Numbered from the stretch's first letter, positions 18,526 to 27,272 are shown. The stretch: DNA of 64,000 nucleotides from Pedobacter zeae (GCF_014196715.1 NZ_JACIEF010000002.1:1116001-1180000), one strand, 5' to 3'. Numbers and translations: made by a program. The notes: a model not told the origin generated them from the letters alone.

Positions 18526-18548
18526 AACGCTCGTTAGAAACGAGCGTT
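18526..18548. repeat. Perfect hairpin between the kinase and TolC genes
   Basis: AACGCTCGTT (18526-18535) and AACGAGCGTT (18539-18548) form a perfect 10-bp stem with a 3-base loop. It lies 38 bp after the end of the kinase gene. No T-run follows on either strand, so it is either a weak or Rho-assisted stop, an mRNA stabiliser, or a member of the dispersed palindrome family; GCAGGAATGACA just beside it resembles repeat edges elsewhere in the window. Confidence 0.6.
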
Positions 18549-18585
18549 AGCAGGAATGACAACCACGAGGATAGATAAATAGCTT

Positions 18586-19938
18586 CTAAATCTTTGGTAA
18601 AATGACTGTAAAAGTGCAGCCGCCTTGCTCCAGGTTATTCACAGCTATTTTCCCTTTAAGCAGATGGATGATTTTTTGAGCCATATAAAGCCCCATTCCT
18701 TCACCCTGGAGGCCAAAATCGTTGGCCCGCGTATAAAAAGGTTCAAAAATATTTTCTTCTTCTCCAGCAGGGATGCCCTTTCCATTGTCGGTAATGTGGA
18801 TGAGAAAATCGTTTTCTTTGGCTTCAACAGTAATGCTTACCTGTTGATGATCAGAAAATTTAAACGCATTCGAAATGATATTATCCAGGGCAATCTGCAA
18901 TAATACGGCATTGGCCATTATTTCAGGTTTCGCATCAATGGCGTTTTGATTGGTAATGGTAAGATCAAGGTTTTTCTGCAATTTCCATTCAGACTGTATT
19001 TGGAGTATCAGGTGGTCTAACCTGATCGGAACCAGCTTAGAATTGATCAGTTCCAGGTCCATTTTGGCTAAAGCAACTAAACCGGTAATAATGTGGTCCA
19101 TTTTTTCGGCATCCTCAAGCATCGAACCGATCACTTTTTGATAAGCAGCCTGATCCCTTTCTTTTGACAGTGCCAGCTCGGCGGTCATCATGATACGCGT
19201 TACCGGTGTCCGTAATTCGTGTGAAGCGTTGGATACAAAGGTTTTCTGTAAAATAAAGGCCTGTTCCAGTTCTTCCATTAAAAGGTTAAAGCTTTGGGCA
19301 ATGAGGTTGATCTCGTCTTTGTTGTGATTTTCTTCGACCCTGAATGCCATATTTTGCGAGCCTGCCTGTTTTACTTCTAGCATGAATTTTTGCAGGGGTT
19401 TGAGCATTTTTTGTGCAATCCACCTGCTTAATAACAGTACGATCAACGAAATGAAGATGAATACCACAATCATGATCTTCAACAGTTTGGCTAGTCTATT
19501 GTGCGAACCCTGATCGTCGGCCGAAGCCAGAATCACGAAATCGCCCTGATTGTCTTTGTAGTAAATACCCACTACCTGCCGTTGTCCGTCGGTATATTTT
19601 AAACGGCCTTTTTTACGTACTTCATCGATAGTAGAATTGCGCCAATATTGGGCAGAATCGCCGATAAATGTAGCCCTGTTTTTATGGTCGTAAATGCGGA
19701 TCACTTCGCCATTCAGTTTTTGGAGGTACTTATGGCGAACGGTATTCAAAGCATCCCTGCTGATTTCGTCGGCTTCGAGGTACAGTTTGGCTGTAACCAT
19801 GGTACGGTCGGTAAGCCGTTCAAAAAAATCAGCTTCCAAAAATTTCATAAAAGTAAAGTACACCGTACACAGCACCGCGAACAACATCGAAGTGCTGATC
19901 AGCGTAAAATAGAATGCTATGCGGTCTTTTATTTTCAC
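18586..19938 (-). CDS. Sensor histidine kinase (CusS/CzcS-like)
   Basis: A 450-residue membrane kinase. TM1 covers about residues 10-30, an extracytoplasmic sensing part about 31-152, TM2 about 153-171, then a HAMP linker, HisKA with His240 (NASHELRTPVTRI), and an ATPase domain with the N-box (DNIISNAFKFS) and G-box (DNGKGIP). It begins 1 bp after the response regulator gene ends, a classic pair. Upstream of a metal efflux set, it most likely senses periplasmic metal ions, as CusS and CzcS do. This is inferred from context. Confidence 0.93.
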   Translation of the reverse strand: MKIKDRIAFYFTLISTSMLFAVLCTVYFTFMKFLEADFFERLTDRTMVTAKLYLEADEISRDALNTVRHKYLQKLNGEVIRIYDHKNRATFIGDSAQYWRNSTIDEVRKKGRLKYTDGQRQVVGIYYKDNQGDFVILASADDQGSHNRLAKLLKIMIVVFIFISLIVLLLSRWIAQKMLKPLQKFMLEVKQAGSQNMAFRVEENHNKDEINLIAQSFNLLMEELEQAFILQKTFVSNASHELRTPVTRIMMTAELALSKERDQAAYQKVIGSMLEDAEKMDHIITGLVALAKMDLELINSKLVPIRLDHLILQIQSEWKLQKNLDLTITNQNAIDAKPEIMANAVLLQIALDNIISNAFKFSDHQQVSITVEAKENDFLIHITDNGKGIPAGEEENIFEPFYTRANDFGLQGEGMGLYMAQKIIHLLKGKIAVNNLEQGGCTFTVILPKI

Positions 19939-19939
19939 C

Positions 19940-20617
19940 TTATTTTAGGATATAACCCATATTAATTTTGGTATGGATGAGTTTGCGCTCAAAATCTTTT
20001 TCGATCTTCTTTCGTAGGAAATTGATGTAAACATCGATTACGTTCGTGCCGGTTTCGAAATTGATATTCCAGGCCTGTTCAGCTATAAACTGCCTGGACA
20101 GCAATCGGTTGGGGTTGCGCATAAACAGTTCGAGCAGCACAAATTCTTTGGCACTCAGCTCAATCGGCTTTCCGCCCCGGCTTACTTCTTTGCTGTAGGT
20201 ATCAAGCGAAAGGTCTTCGAAATATAATTTATAGCCTGTTTTAGCATCAACAGCAGGTTGCCGGCGTAAAAGTGCTGCCACCCGTGCCAAAAATTCTTTC
20301 AGGTGGAAAGGTTTTACGAGGTAATCATCAGCCCCGGCTTCCAAACCTGTAACTTTATCATCAACAGTACCTAAGGCCGTAAGCATCAGGATTGGTGTTT
20401 GAACCGCTTTTTGCCTGATGTGTTTACAAAGCTGCAGGCCATTAAGGCCGGGCATCATGACATCAATGATTAAAAGGTTGAAACTTTGACTCAGGAAAAG
20501 CTCCAGTGCATCGATGCCATTAGCAACGGTAAATACCTGATAATCGCTTTCTTCGAGCGCGGATTTTAAAAGTCCGGCAATTTTAGGATCATCTTCTGCT
20601 ATTCCAATCTTTAACAT
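19940..20617 (-). CDS. OmpR-family response regulator
   Basis: A 225-residue regulator. The receiver domain has acidic residues near 8-10 (AEDD), phospho-acceptor Asp52 (IIDVMMPG) and Lys in LVKPFHLKEF. A winged-helix DNA-binding domain follows (ELSAKEFVLLELFMRNPNR and the final TKINMGYIL). It is the partner of the adjacent kinase and very likely activates the downstream TolC-adaptor-permease genes. The 338-bp region before it (20618-20955) holds palindromic repeat pieces and no other gene. Confidence 0.93.
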   Translation of the reverse strand: MLKIGIAEDDPKIAGLLKSALEESDYQVFTVANGIDALELFLSQSFNLLIIDVMMPGLNGLQLCKHIRQKAVQTPILMLTALGTVDDKVTGLEAGADDYLVKPFHLKEFLARVAALLRRQPAVDAKTGYKLYFEDLSLDTYSKEVSRGGKPIELSAKEFVLLELFMRNPNRLLSRQFIAEQAWNINFETGTNVIDVYINFLRKKIEKDFERKLIHTKINMGYILK

Positions 20618-20955
20618 GCAGCAAATGTAACCAACTCATCTTAAAATGGGATTAAAAGGATGGCCTTCTGTTATTTTGGGCGATTTTAGGTTTTTGATCA
20701 TACATAAAATAATTCAGCCCAATGATCTATCTCTTAGGTTGTTGGTTTATTTAAAGTTTGTGCGAAGTTGAGCCTGTCGAAACGCCTTTTAACATGTTTT
20801 AAATAGGCGTTTCTACAAGCTATTATGGATGTTGTTTTGCAATTGTTTAATAATGAATGGCTTGTGGGGTTATGTATTTCCGCATACTTAGGCCATACTG
20901 CCGATAAGAAAAAGATTCTTCACTGCGTGCAGAATGACAAAAAAGCGGGCATATT
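20618..20955. repeat. Gene-free 338 bp with palindromic repeat remnants
   Basis: Between the response regulator and the fucose-type SDR. It includes AAACGCCT (20780-20787) facing AGGCGTTT (20805-20812), flanked by GAGCCTGTCGA, the same core seen in the repeats at 9940 and 48340. A second piece near 20918-20938 (TTCACTGCGTGCAGAATGAC) matches repeat edges. A TACATTTG on the minus strand at 20622-20629 is too close to the regulator ATG (4 bp) to be relied on as a promoter. Confidence 0.55.
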
Positions 20956-21738
20956 CTACAACAAAGCCCTGTCCAGATGCACGTAACCGCCATCAACATG
21001 AATCAATTGGCCCGTGGTATGGCTTGATTTATCCGATAATAAAAACACAGCGGTATTGGCTATTTCATCCACAGTGGTCATCCGGTTTTCGAAAGGAATT
21101 TTATCGGTAATACTTTTCAGCTTTTCGTCGCGGTCTTCAAAAGTGCTGATCCATTTCTCATATAATGGCGTCCAGGCTTCGGCCACGATAATTGCATTTA
21201 CACGGATGCTATATGGCAATAATTCTACTGCCCACTCGCGGGTTAATGCATTTCTGGCGCCATTTGATGCCGCATAACCGGAGGTACCACCTTGGCCAGT
21301 TTCTGCCGTTTTACTGCCAATATTTAAAATAGATCCTTTACTTTCTTTTAATGCAGGCAGTGCATACTTGGCCAACAGGTAATAATGAACCACATTTTTA
21401 TGCAGCGAATCCATAAAAGCTTCGTAAGTGCCGCTTTCGAGTCCAACGCCGTCATTTACGCCTGCATTATTAACCAAACCGTCTATTCTGTTGTATTTTT
21501 CTAAAATGCTATCAATAATGGTTTTGCAGGTTTCAGGTGCGGTAAGTTCGGCCGTAAAATAATCGGCTTTTAAACCCAGGTCTTTTACTTCCTGCAGCAT
21601 TTTCAGGTTATCTTCTTCATTTCGGCCAATAATGATCGGAAAGGCGTTTTCGGTAGCCAATGCCTTAACAATTGCCGCACCAATGCCTTTTGCACCACCA
21701 CTTACCAGTATTATTTTGCCGTCTAAATTTAAATTCAT
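20956..21738 (-). CDS. SDR family oxidoreductase of a deoxy-sugar locus (catalytic Lys replaced by Asn)
   Basis: A 260-residue short-chain dehydrogenase: cofactor motif GGAKGIG (14-20), NNAGVNDG (90-97), Ser142, Tyr155 and the C-terminal TGQLIHVDGG. Next to a UxaA-like protein and FucP, it fits an L-fucose or 2-keto-3-deoxy-fuconate dehydrogenase. Odd point: the family's YxxxK reads YAASN here; the codon at residue 159 is AAT, one base from AAA or AAG. The protein is otherwise full length with no frameshift. It is either a subfamily trait or an inactivated enzyme. It is the last gene of the set, separated from the UxaA-like gene by 224 bp of repeat-type sequence. Confidence 0.87.
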   Translation of the reverse strand: MNLNLDGKIILVSGGAKGIGAAIVKALATENAFPIIIGRNEEDNLKMLQEVKDLGLKADYFTAELTAPETCKTIIDSILEKYNRIDGLVNNAGVNDGVGLESGTYEAFMDSLHKNVVHYYLLAKYALPALKESKGSILNIGSKTAETGQGGTSGYAASNGARNALTREWAVELLPYSIRVNAIIVAEAWTPLYEKWISTFEDRDEKLKSITDKIPFENRMTTVDEIANTAVFLLSDKSSHTTGQLIHVDGGYVHLDRALL

Positions 21739-21962
21739 ATTCGGTTATCTTTTTCTTTTGTTGTTTTAACTGTCATACAAAGTGTTTTTCACAGAACACA
21801 AATCCGGATTTTGGTTGTGTAGGTTTCTCCCCACCTGTACAGGCAGGCGTTCCGTTTCACTGCAGTCGAAATGGCGACTTAAGCTTTCTATCATACAATA
21901 TCCATTTAACATGATCCATTATCCATCTCACCTTCTCCATCTTCCATCTTACCTTCCTGCAC
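21739..21962. repeat. Intergenic repeat remnant and purine-rich tract
   Basis: A 224-bp gap between the UxaA-like gene and the SDR (both minus). It holds the palindrome core CACCTGTACAGGCAGG near 21833, a TCACTGCAGTCGAAATGG repeat edge, and at 21901-21960 a tract that reads on the minus strand as irregular repeats of GGAAGATGG/GGTAAGATGG. A similar tract lies at 12801-12839. Confidence 0.5.
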
Positions 21963-23600
21963 CTAAAGGCTTACGCCCCGCTTCCAGGGGATAAAATCAT
22001 CTTGATTAAGCTGTACTGCTTTGGGAATTTCCTCGCCACTGGCTGCTTTAATGCAGTATTCGAGGATATCTTCACCCATTTCGTTAATGGTTTTTTCTCC
22101 GCTGATCACGGCTCCGGTATCGATATCGATGATATCGCTCATACGACTGGCCAAAACCGAATTGGTGGCTACTTTAATCGTTGGGCAAACCGGGTTTCCC
22201 GTTGGCGTGCCCAAGCCTGTGGTAAATAAAATTAGCGTAGCACCTGCGGCTGCTTTACCCGTTGTGGCTTCCACATCGTTTCCGGGGGTACAAACTAAAC
22301 TTAAACCCGGTTTTGTTGCAGGTTCGGTATAATCCAGAACATCAACCACAGGAGAAGAACCCGCTTTACGCGCTGCTCCGGCTGATTTTATGGCGTCGGT
22401 AATTAAACCGTCCTTAATATTCCCTGGCGAAGGATTCATATAAAAGCCCGAGCCTACTTTATGCGCCAGATCATCATATTCCGTCATTAAACGGATAAAC
22501 TTCTCGGCAGTTGGCTGGTCTACAGACCTGTCGATCATTTCCTGCTCTACACCGCAAAGCTCGGGGAACTCGGCCAATAAAACCTTGGCCCCTAAAGCCA
22601 CCAGTAAATCGGCGCAATAACCTACGGCAGGATTGGCTGAGATGCCGCTAAAACCATCGCTACCACCGCATTTTACACCTACACACAGTTTGCTTAGTGG
22701 CGCTGCAGCACGCTCTTGTTTATTAATGAACATCAATCCTTCAAAAGTGCTGCGTATTGCATTTTGGATCAATTGTTCTTCACTTTGTGTTTTCTGCTGT
22801 TCGAAAATCAAAAGCGGTTTATCAAAATCAGGATCAAGAGCAAACAGGTCGCGTTTAAAGTCCGCTACCTGCAAATGCTGGCAACCCAAACTTAGAACCG
22901 TAATACCGGCCACATTGGGGTGATGGGCATAAGCGGCCAGTAATTTGCTTAAAGTATCGGCATCCTGCCGTGTTCCGCCACAGCCCCCGTTATGGGTGAG
23001 GAATTTAATCCCGTCTACATTTTTAAAAGTACGGCTGGCCTTGTCAACTTTAGGTTCAAAACTGATATTATGAATGTCTTCTCCTCTATTAAAAGCCTCC
23101 ACCAGCTTGTGGGTGTAAGATTTGTATTTGTCATCAACTGCATAACCCAACTCGCTGTAAAGCGATTCTTTTATGATCTCCAGGTTTCTGTTTTCGCAAA
23201 AAACAGTTGGGATAAACAGCCAGTAGTTTGCCGTGCCCACCGAGCCGTTTTTACGGTGATAGCCCTTAAAACTGCGGTTGGCGTATTTACTTACATCAGG
23301 GGCTTCCCATTTGTAATTAACCTTGCGATAGGCAAAGGGTTCGGCAGCATGTTTAGTGTTCTCCACATTCATCCGCATACCGGCCTTCACTTCGAACTGC
23401 ACTTTTCCAACTAAAACACCATACATGATTACTTCGTCACCTGCCTTCATATCCTGCATAAAAAATTTATGCTTGGCAGGAACTTCATCAACCGTAACAT
23501 AAGTATTTCCTTCATGAAGTATTTGGGTGCCGGCTGGTAAATCCTGCAGTGCAACCAAAACGTTATCGGCATGGTTAATCTTGATGACTGATTTTTTCAT
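21963..23600 (-). CDS. UxaA family altronate dehydratase-like hydrolase
   Basis: A 545-residue protein with an N-terminal SAF domain (about 1-95, VLVALQDLPAGTQI) and a C-terminal UxaA domain (about 105-545; NGGCGGTR, CGGSDGFSGISANPAVG, FTTGLGTPTGNPVCPTIKV). The family removes water from sugar acids such as altronate and galactarate; in deoxy-sugar loci homologues probably act on fuconate-type acids. Lying 7 bp after fucP and upstream of an SDR, it is best read as part of a non-phosphorylating L-fucose-type pathway in the cytoplasm. The precise acid is not known. Confidence 0.88.
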   Translation of the reverse strand: MKKSVIKINHADNVLVALQDLPAGTQILHEGNTYVTVDEVPAKHKFFMQDMKAGDEVIMYGVLVGKVQFEVKAGMRMNVENTKHAAEPFAYRKVNYKWEAPDVSKYANRSFKGYHRKNGSVGTANYWLFIPTVFCENRNLEIIKESLYSELGYAVDDKYKSYTHKLVEAFNRGEDIHNISFEPKVDKASRTFKNVDGIKFLTHNGGCGGTRQDADTLSKLLAAYAHHPNVAGITVLSLGCQHLQVADFKRDLFALDPDFDKPLLIFEQQKTQSEEQLIQNAIRSTFEGLMFINKQERAAAPLSKLCVGVKCGGSDGFSGISANPAVGYCADLLVALGAKVLLAEFPELCGVEQEMIDRSVDQPTAEKFIRLMTEYDDLAHKVGSGFYMNPSPGNIKDGLITDAIKSAGAARKAGSSPVVDVLDYTEPATKPGLSLVCTPGNDVEATTGKAAAGATLILFTTGLGTPTGNPVCPTIKVATNSVLASRMSDIIDIDTGAVISGEKTINEMGEDILEYCIKAASGEEIPKAVQLNQDDFIPWKRGVSL

Positions 23601-23607
23601 TATTAAT

Positions 23608-24918
23608 TTATACTTCTAAACTTATTTCTTTTTCGATATGATTGGGTTTCCATCCCTTCCAGCCAAAGTAAAATACCACTAAAAAACAGACGAAGGGTAC
23701 CAGGTATCCGTATTGGATGTTGTGGGCCGCATCTGATATCAGGCCTAACACCGGAGGCAAAAATGCACCACCAACAATAGACATTACAATTAACGACGAA
23801 CCCAGTTTTGTATCTTTACCCAAACCCGATATACCCAGTGAAAATATTGTGGGGAACATGATCGACATAAAAAATGCAACACCGATTAAAGCGTAAACAG
23901 TAATCATTCCACTCGCAAAAACAGATAAAAGGGTAAGTGCAGCGCTGATTAATGCATAAAGCATTAATAATTTATGTGGTGCTACGAATCGCATGAAAAT
24001 GGTGCCCACAAATCTACCAATCATAAAAGCTAAACCAGCGGCCCCTGCGTACCATTTTGCTTCATCCTGGCTTATGTTTGCCGATGAGGTTACAAAACTG
24101 ATGAATAAACTCAATACACAAACCTGGGCGCCTACATAAAAAAACTGACCAATAACTGCCCAGCGCAAATGGCTGTGGCTTAATACATGCGCAAAACTGC
24201 TTTTTTCCTCTGCATGTTCTTCCTCTTTAATGTCGGGCAGCTTGGTGAAAACAAACAGGATAGCCACTACAATAATCAGGATACCCAAAATTAAGTAAGG
24301 CGCTTTTACGGTAGACGCCTCTTCGAGCATGTACGCCTGTTTTTCTAAGGGCAGCATTTTCGCCAACTGGGCTTCGGTATATTTTACTTCGGTAAAAATA
24401 AATTTACCACCCAGTACAGGAGCTAAGAAAGCTGCAAAGCCGTTAAAAGATTGGGAGAAGTTTAAACGCTGCGTAGCTGTTTCTGGTGGTCCCAATACCG
24501 TTACATAAGGGTTTGCCGCTGTTTCCAGAAAAGTTAAGCCACAGGCGATAATAAAAAGTGCCCCCAGGAAAAATATATATTGTGCAGTATTGGCTGCAGG
24601 TATAAACAATAAACAACCGATAGCAAATAAAACAAGGCCTAATATGATACCGCTTTTATAGCCATACTTGCGCATGATGTAGCCTGCAGGTAATGCCAAT
24701 AAAAAATAAGCGATAAAAACTGAAGAATCGACCAGGGTAGATTCGAAAACATTTAACTGAAAAGCTTTGCGTAAATGCGGAATTAATATGGGATCGAGAT
24801 TGTGGACAAAACCCCAAAAGAAAAACAGGCTTGTTACCAGAATTAGTGGGAATAAATATCCTTTCCCATTTTTTTCTGGATCAGATACTTTAAAGTTAGC
24901 AGGTGTAGTTTGGCTCAT
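23608..24918 (-). CDS. fucP: L-fucose:H+ symporter FucP-like MFS transporter
   Basis: A 436-residue major facilitator protein with twelve predicted membrane helices. It keeps the acidic residues needed by E. coli FucP: Asp42 in HNLDPILI and Glu132 in LETAANPY. The charged loop KLPDIKEEEHAEEK lies between the halves. It imports L-fucose or a related sugar with a proton. It leads the minus-strand set, divergent from an AraC gene across a 495-bp gap that also contains a broken LutA gene. Confidence 0.87.
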   Translation of the reverse strand: MSQTTPANFKVSDPEKNGKGYLFPLILVTSLFFFWGFVHNLDPILIPHLRKAFQLNVFESTLVDSSVFIAYFLLALPAGYIMRKYGYKSGIILGLVLFAIGCLLFIPAANTAQYIFFLGALFIIACGLTFLETAANPYVTVLGPPETATQRLNFSQSFNGFAAFLAPVLGGKFIFTEVKYTEAQLAKMLPLEKQAYMLEEASTVKAPYLILGILIIVVAILFVFTKLPDIKEEEHAEEKSSFAHVLSHSHLRWAVIGQFFYVGAQVCVLSLFISFVTSSANISQDEAKWYAGAAGLAFMIGRFVGTIFMRFVAPHKLLMLYALISAALTLLSVFASGMITVYALIGVAFFMSIMFPTIFSLGISGLGKDTKLGSSLIVMSIVGGAFLPPVLGLISDAAHNIQYGYLVPFVCFLVVFYFGWKGWKPNHIEKEISLEV

Positions 24919-25028
24919 ATTTTAGTTGATTAAATGATTAAGCAGGTTAGGTTAAAGACTTTCCGGCAATATCGTAAATTGTATCTCTTTTTGATAAACT
25001 TAATGCCATCATGTTCATTGCATCGGGT

Positions 25029-25263
25029 TTACTTTTCGGTGTATACCCCTTTTGAAGCAAAATAATCGAATTTTTCGAAATTTTTAACAAATAGTTCATC
25101 GATCCCCGGAGTTAAACGGCTATAGCCTGAATTCGCTAATGGCCGTTGGTTGGTTTAATTCGAAATGAACATCCAAACCAGTTTTTTCTAACGAAAGGGC
25201 TGCAGGTGCAACTTTAGAAAAAAGCCGGTCGGGGTAACAAGAAATAAATAATTCAACCTTCAT
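25029..25263 (-). pseudogene. Remnant of a LutA/LldE (Fe-S)-binding protein gene
   Basis: Starting from the ATG at 25263 (minus), the frame gives MKVELFISCYPDRLF, then SLEKTGLDVHFELNQ, the usual N-terminus of LutA/YkgE proteins of lactate oxidation. It stops after 47 residues. In the next frame the match resumes with RPLANSGYSRLTPG and ELFVKNFEKFDYFASKG and ends at 25029. The cysteine motif TCCGQ expected between the two pieces is gone and the remaining two thirds of the gene are missing, so this is a frameshifted, truncated remnant. L-lactate is a product of one known L-fucose route, which explains its place beside fucP. Confidence 0.75.
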
Positions 25264-25413
25264 AATATATTTTGGTTAGTTGTTTCATTACAAATTAACC
25301 CCTAAAGTGCTAATAAAAATTTAACTTTATGATCTAATTATTAAATGATATTGGCTCAACTTTATACATTGCTAAATATTACTGCATATTAGATTGATTT
25401 TTTTAAAGATTTT

Positions 25414-26289
25414 ATGAAACCGCATTTACTTAATGTATCTACCAATACCGTAGATTCTTTTAGCGCCAGGAGGGATGTTATGCCAGATGTGAACAACCTG
25501 TGGCATTACCATGCTGCCCTGGAGCTGATTTACATCAAAAAGGGGCGGGGAACACAGTTTATCGGCGATAGCATCAAAAATTTTAGCGAGGGCGATGTGG
25601 TGCTGCTTGGAAGTAACCTGCCACATTATTGGCGCTTTGATCCCGAGTTTTTTGACAAAAAAGAGGAAGAATCGGTTGATGTTTATGTTGTTCATTTTAA
25701 GGAAGATTTTTTAGGGACAGCATTTATCGAACTTCCCGAAAACCAGGAGCTCAAAAAAATGTTGGCACAATCTAAACAGGGCCTTCAGTTATTTGGTACA
25801 GCTAAAGAGCGGATAGCCAGCTTAATGCCATTGATTATTGAAGCGAATGGTACCATGCGGATTATCAGGCTCCTGGAAGTGCTCTCCGAAATAGCCAGTG
25901 CTGAGGAGAAAAAAACATTGGTTTCGCTCGGCTTTAAGCCCAATTTTTTAGAAAATGAGAAAGACCGGATCCAATCGATCTACAACTATACCATCAGTAA
26001 TTACAAAAATAAAATCGAACTGAAGGAAATTGCAGCGGTGGCCAAAATCAGCCCAAATTCGTTCTGCAAGTTCTTTAAAACCAAAAGCAGAAAAACCTAC
26101 ACACAGTTTCTGAACGAAATTAGGGTAGGGCAGGCTTGTAAATTATTGATTGAAAGTAGTTTAACTGTTAAGGAGATTTGTTACGACTGCGGGTTTTACA
26201 ACTTTACCAGTTTTCATAAATATTTTAGAGAGATTACAGGGAAAACGCCACTTAAATATCAGCAGGCTTTTTCGAAACAGCAGTTGTAG
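25414..26289 (+). CDS. AraC family transcriptional regulator, probable regulator of the fucose-type locus
   Basis: A 291-residue protein. The N-terminal cupin (LWHYHAALELIYIKKGRGTQ, GDVVLLGSNLPHYWR) is the sugar-sensing arm seen in RhaS/AraC-like proteins. The C-terminal double HTH covers about residues 190-285 (LKEIAAVAKISPNSFCKFFK, VKEICYDCGFYNFTSFHKYF). It is divergent from fucP, which suggests that it switches that set on in response to the sugar. Confidence 0.9.
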   Translation: MKPHLLNVSTNTVDSFSARRDVMPDVNNLWHYHAALELIYIKKGRGTQFIGDSIKNFSEGDVVLLGSNLPHYWRFDPEFFDKKEEESVDVYVVHFKEDFLGTAFIELPENQELKKMLAQSKQGLQLFGTAKERIASLMPLIIEANGTMRIIRLLEVLSEIASAEEKKTLVSLGFKPNFLENEKDRIQSIYNYTISNYKNKIELKEIAAVAKISPNSFCKFFKTKSRKTYTQFLNEIRVGQACKLLIESSLTVKEICYDCGFYNFTSFHKYFREITGKTPLKYQQAFSKQQL

Positions 26290-26453
26290 CTCAGCAAGCC
26301 GGTTTTTCAGTGCGATTCTTTTGTTTCTGGGGTGATTTGCTGCTTTACCCCGTTTTTTACGGCTAAGTTTGGTTGTATGCACGCTAAATGCCTGAATTTT
26401 AACGATTTTTGCACTTTGTTTAATTTGAATAAAAGAGAATATTAAAACTAATT

Positions 26454-26483
26454 TTTGATTTATAGGTTTATAAGCTAAGTTTG
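26454..26483 (+). promoter_or_regulatory. Bacteroidota-type promoter (TTTG-N18-TAAGTTTG)
   Basis: TTTG at 26454-26457 and TAAGTTTG at 26476-26483 are separated by 18 bp, matching the Bacteroidota primary sigma factor consensus. The ATG of the small membrane protein is 20 bp after the -7 element, so transcription should begin a few bases before it with a short leader. It is the cleanest promoter noticed in the window. Confidence 0.65.
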
Positions 26484-26503
26484 TATTACTAACCAAATAT
26501 TTT

Positions 26504-26713
26504 ATGAGCAATATCTCTGATCCGAAACCAGAAAAAAAAGGTGAAAGGATGGACAGTGACCATAATAACCTGAAGTCATACACGCCTGGACCTAAACATA
26601 AATTTGAAGGATGGCCGATTTTATGGATCCTGATCGCAATATTTTTAATCTCCGCAGTTTTATGGTATACAGGAACTGCATCCTACCTGATTAAGTGGAT
26701 CGCTAATAAATAA
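26504..26713 (+). CDS. Small single-span membrane protein, unknown function
   Basis: A 69-residue protein. Residues 1-42 are charged and hydrophilic (SDPKPEKKGERMDSDHNN), followed by one hydrophobic helix at about 43-63 (WPILWILIAIFLISAVLWY) and a short tail ending IANK. It is preceded by a good promoter and stands alone, so it is probably real and strongly expressed. No family was recognised. Confidence 0.65.
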   Translation: MSNISDPKPEKKGERMDSDHNNLKSYTPGPKHKFEGWPILWILIAIFLISAVLWYTGTASYLIKWIANK

Positions 26714-27272
26714 AAAGAAAGTTTTCTTTAAAAGAATAAGCGCAGGTGGACCACATCCATTTTCGTGTCTGCTGCAAAAAAAAGTTCAGTGTTTTAACCT
26801 AAAAGGGAGACGTTAATTTTTGATGACGGGAAAAGAACTGATTAGAATTTTTCATCATCGCTGGGAATCTGCTCAGCGGAGAAATAACAGTACCACATTA
26901 ATCCAAAAGAAATAACATAAAATACCGCTGTAACTAAAAGGAATGTGCTCATATAAATTTTTATTTGGTTAGTGTAATTATAACATTAAGTTATCTTAAA
27001 TAAAAGAAGGTGGCGCATTAATTTTATATTAATTATCAACATAATAAATTTAAATGTTGAAAACTATATATTTAGTTTTTGTTTTCTGGGTTCATTTACG
27101 GGGTCAGGCTTAGAAACAAAGGGGTTTATGCGATACTAATAACTATAAATTCCATCTGCGCTATACACAGCGTTTTTTGTTTAAAAGTTGAGGTTCAGTG
27201 CTTTGTGGCAGTCGGCTGCCCTGCTTTCCGTTACAGCTCCTTCTGTTACGCTGCTGGTCAGTTAGTTATCTT
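26714..27272. other. 559-bp region with one small ORF and otherwise degenerate sequence
   Basis: Apart from the 36-residue minus-strand ORF at 26842-26952, nothing clearly functional is seen. Around 27200-27260 a pyrimidine-rich stretch (GTCGGCTGCCCTGCTTTCC, then TTACAGCTCCTTCTGTTACG) looks like degenerate intergenic repeat material. The plus-strand ORF at 27079-27285 over it has no protein-like features and overlaps the end of the GlxA-type gene. Confidence 0.5.
26842..26952 (-). CDS. Putative 36-residue membrane micro-protein
   Basis: This short frame encodes MSTFLLVTAVFYVISF, then GLMWYCYFSAEQIPSDDEKF and a stop. It has one hydrophobic helix (about residues 3-24) and an acidic tail, a layout often seen in small membrane partners of larger complexes. 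It is too short for routine gene finders. No recognised promoter precedes it on the minus strand. It converges with the 69-residue membrane protein gene. Kept as probable because the hydrophobic-then-charged pattern is unlikely in random AT-rich sequence. Confidence 0.5.
   Translation of the reverse strand: MSTFLLVTAVFYVISFGLMWYCYFSAEQIPSDDEKF

Noticed and set aside
26161..26583. Minus-strand ORF of 140 codons
   Set aside because: It overlaps the end of the AraC gene, the promoter and the start of the 69-residue protein, and has a composition typical of an antisense shadow.
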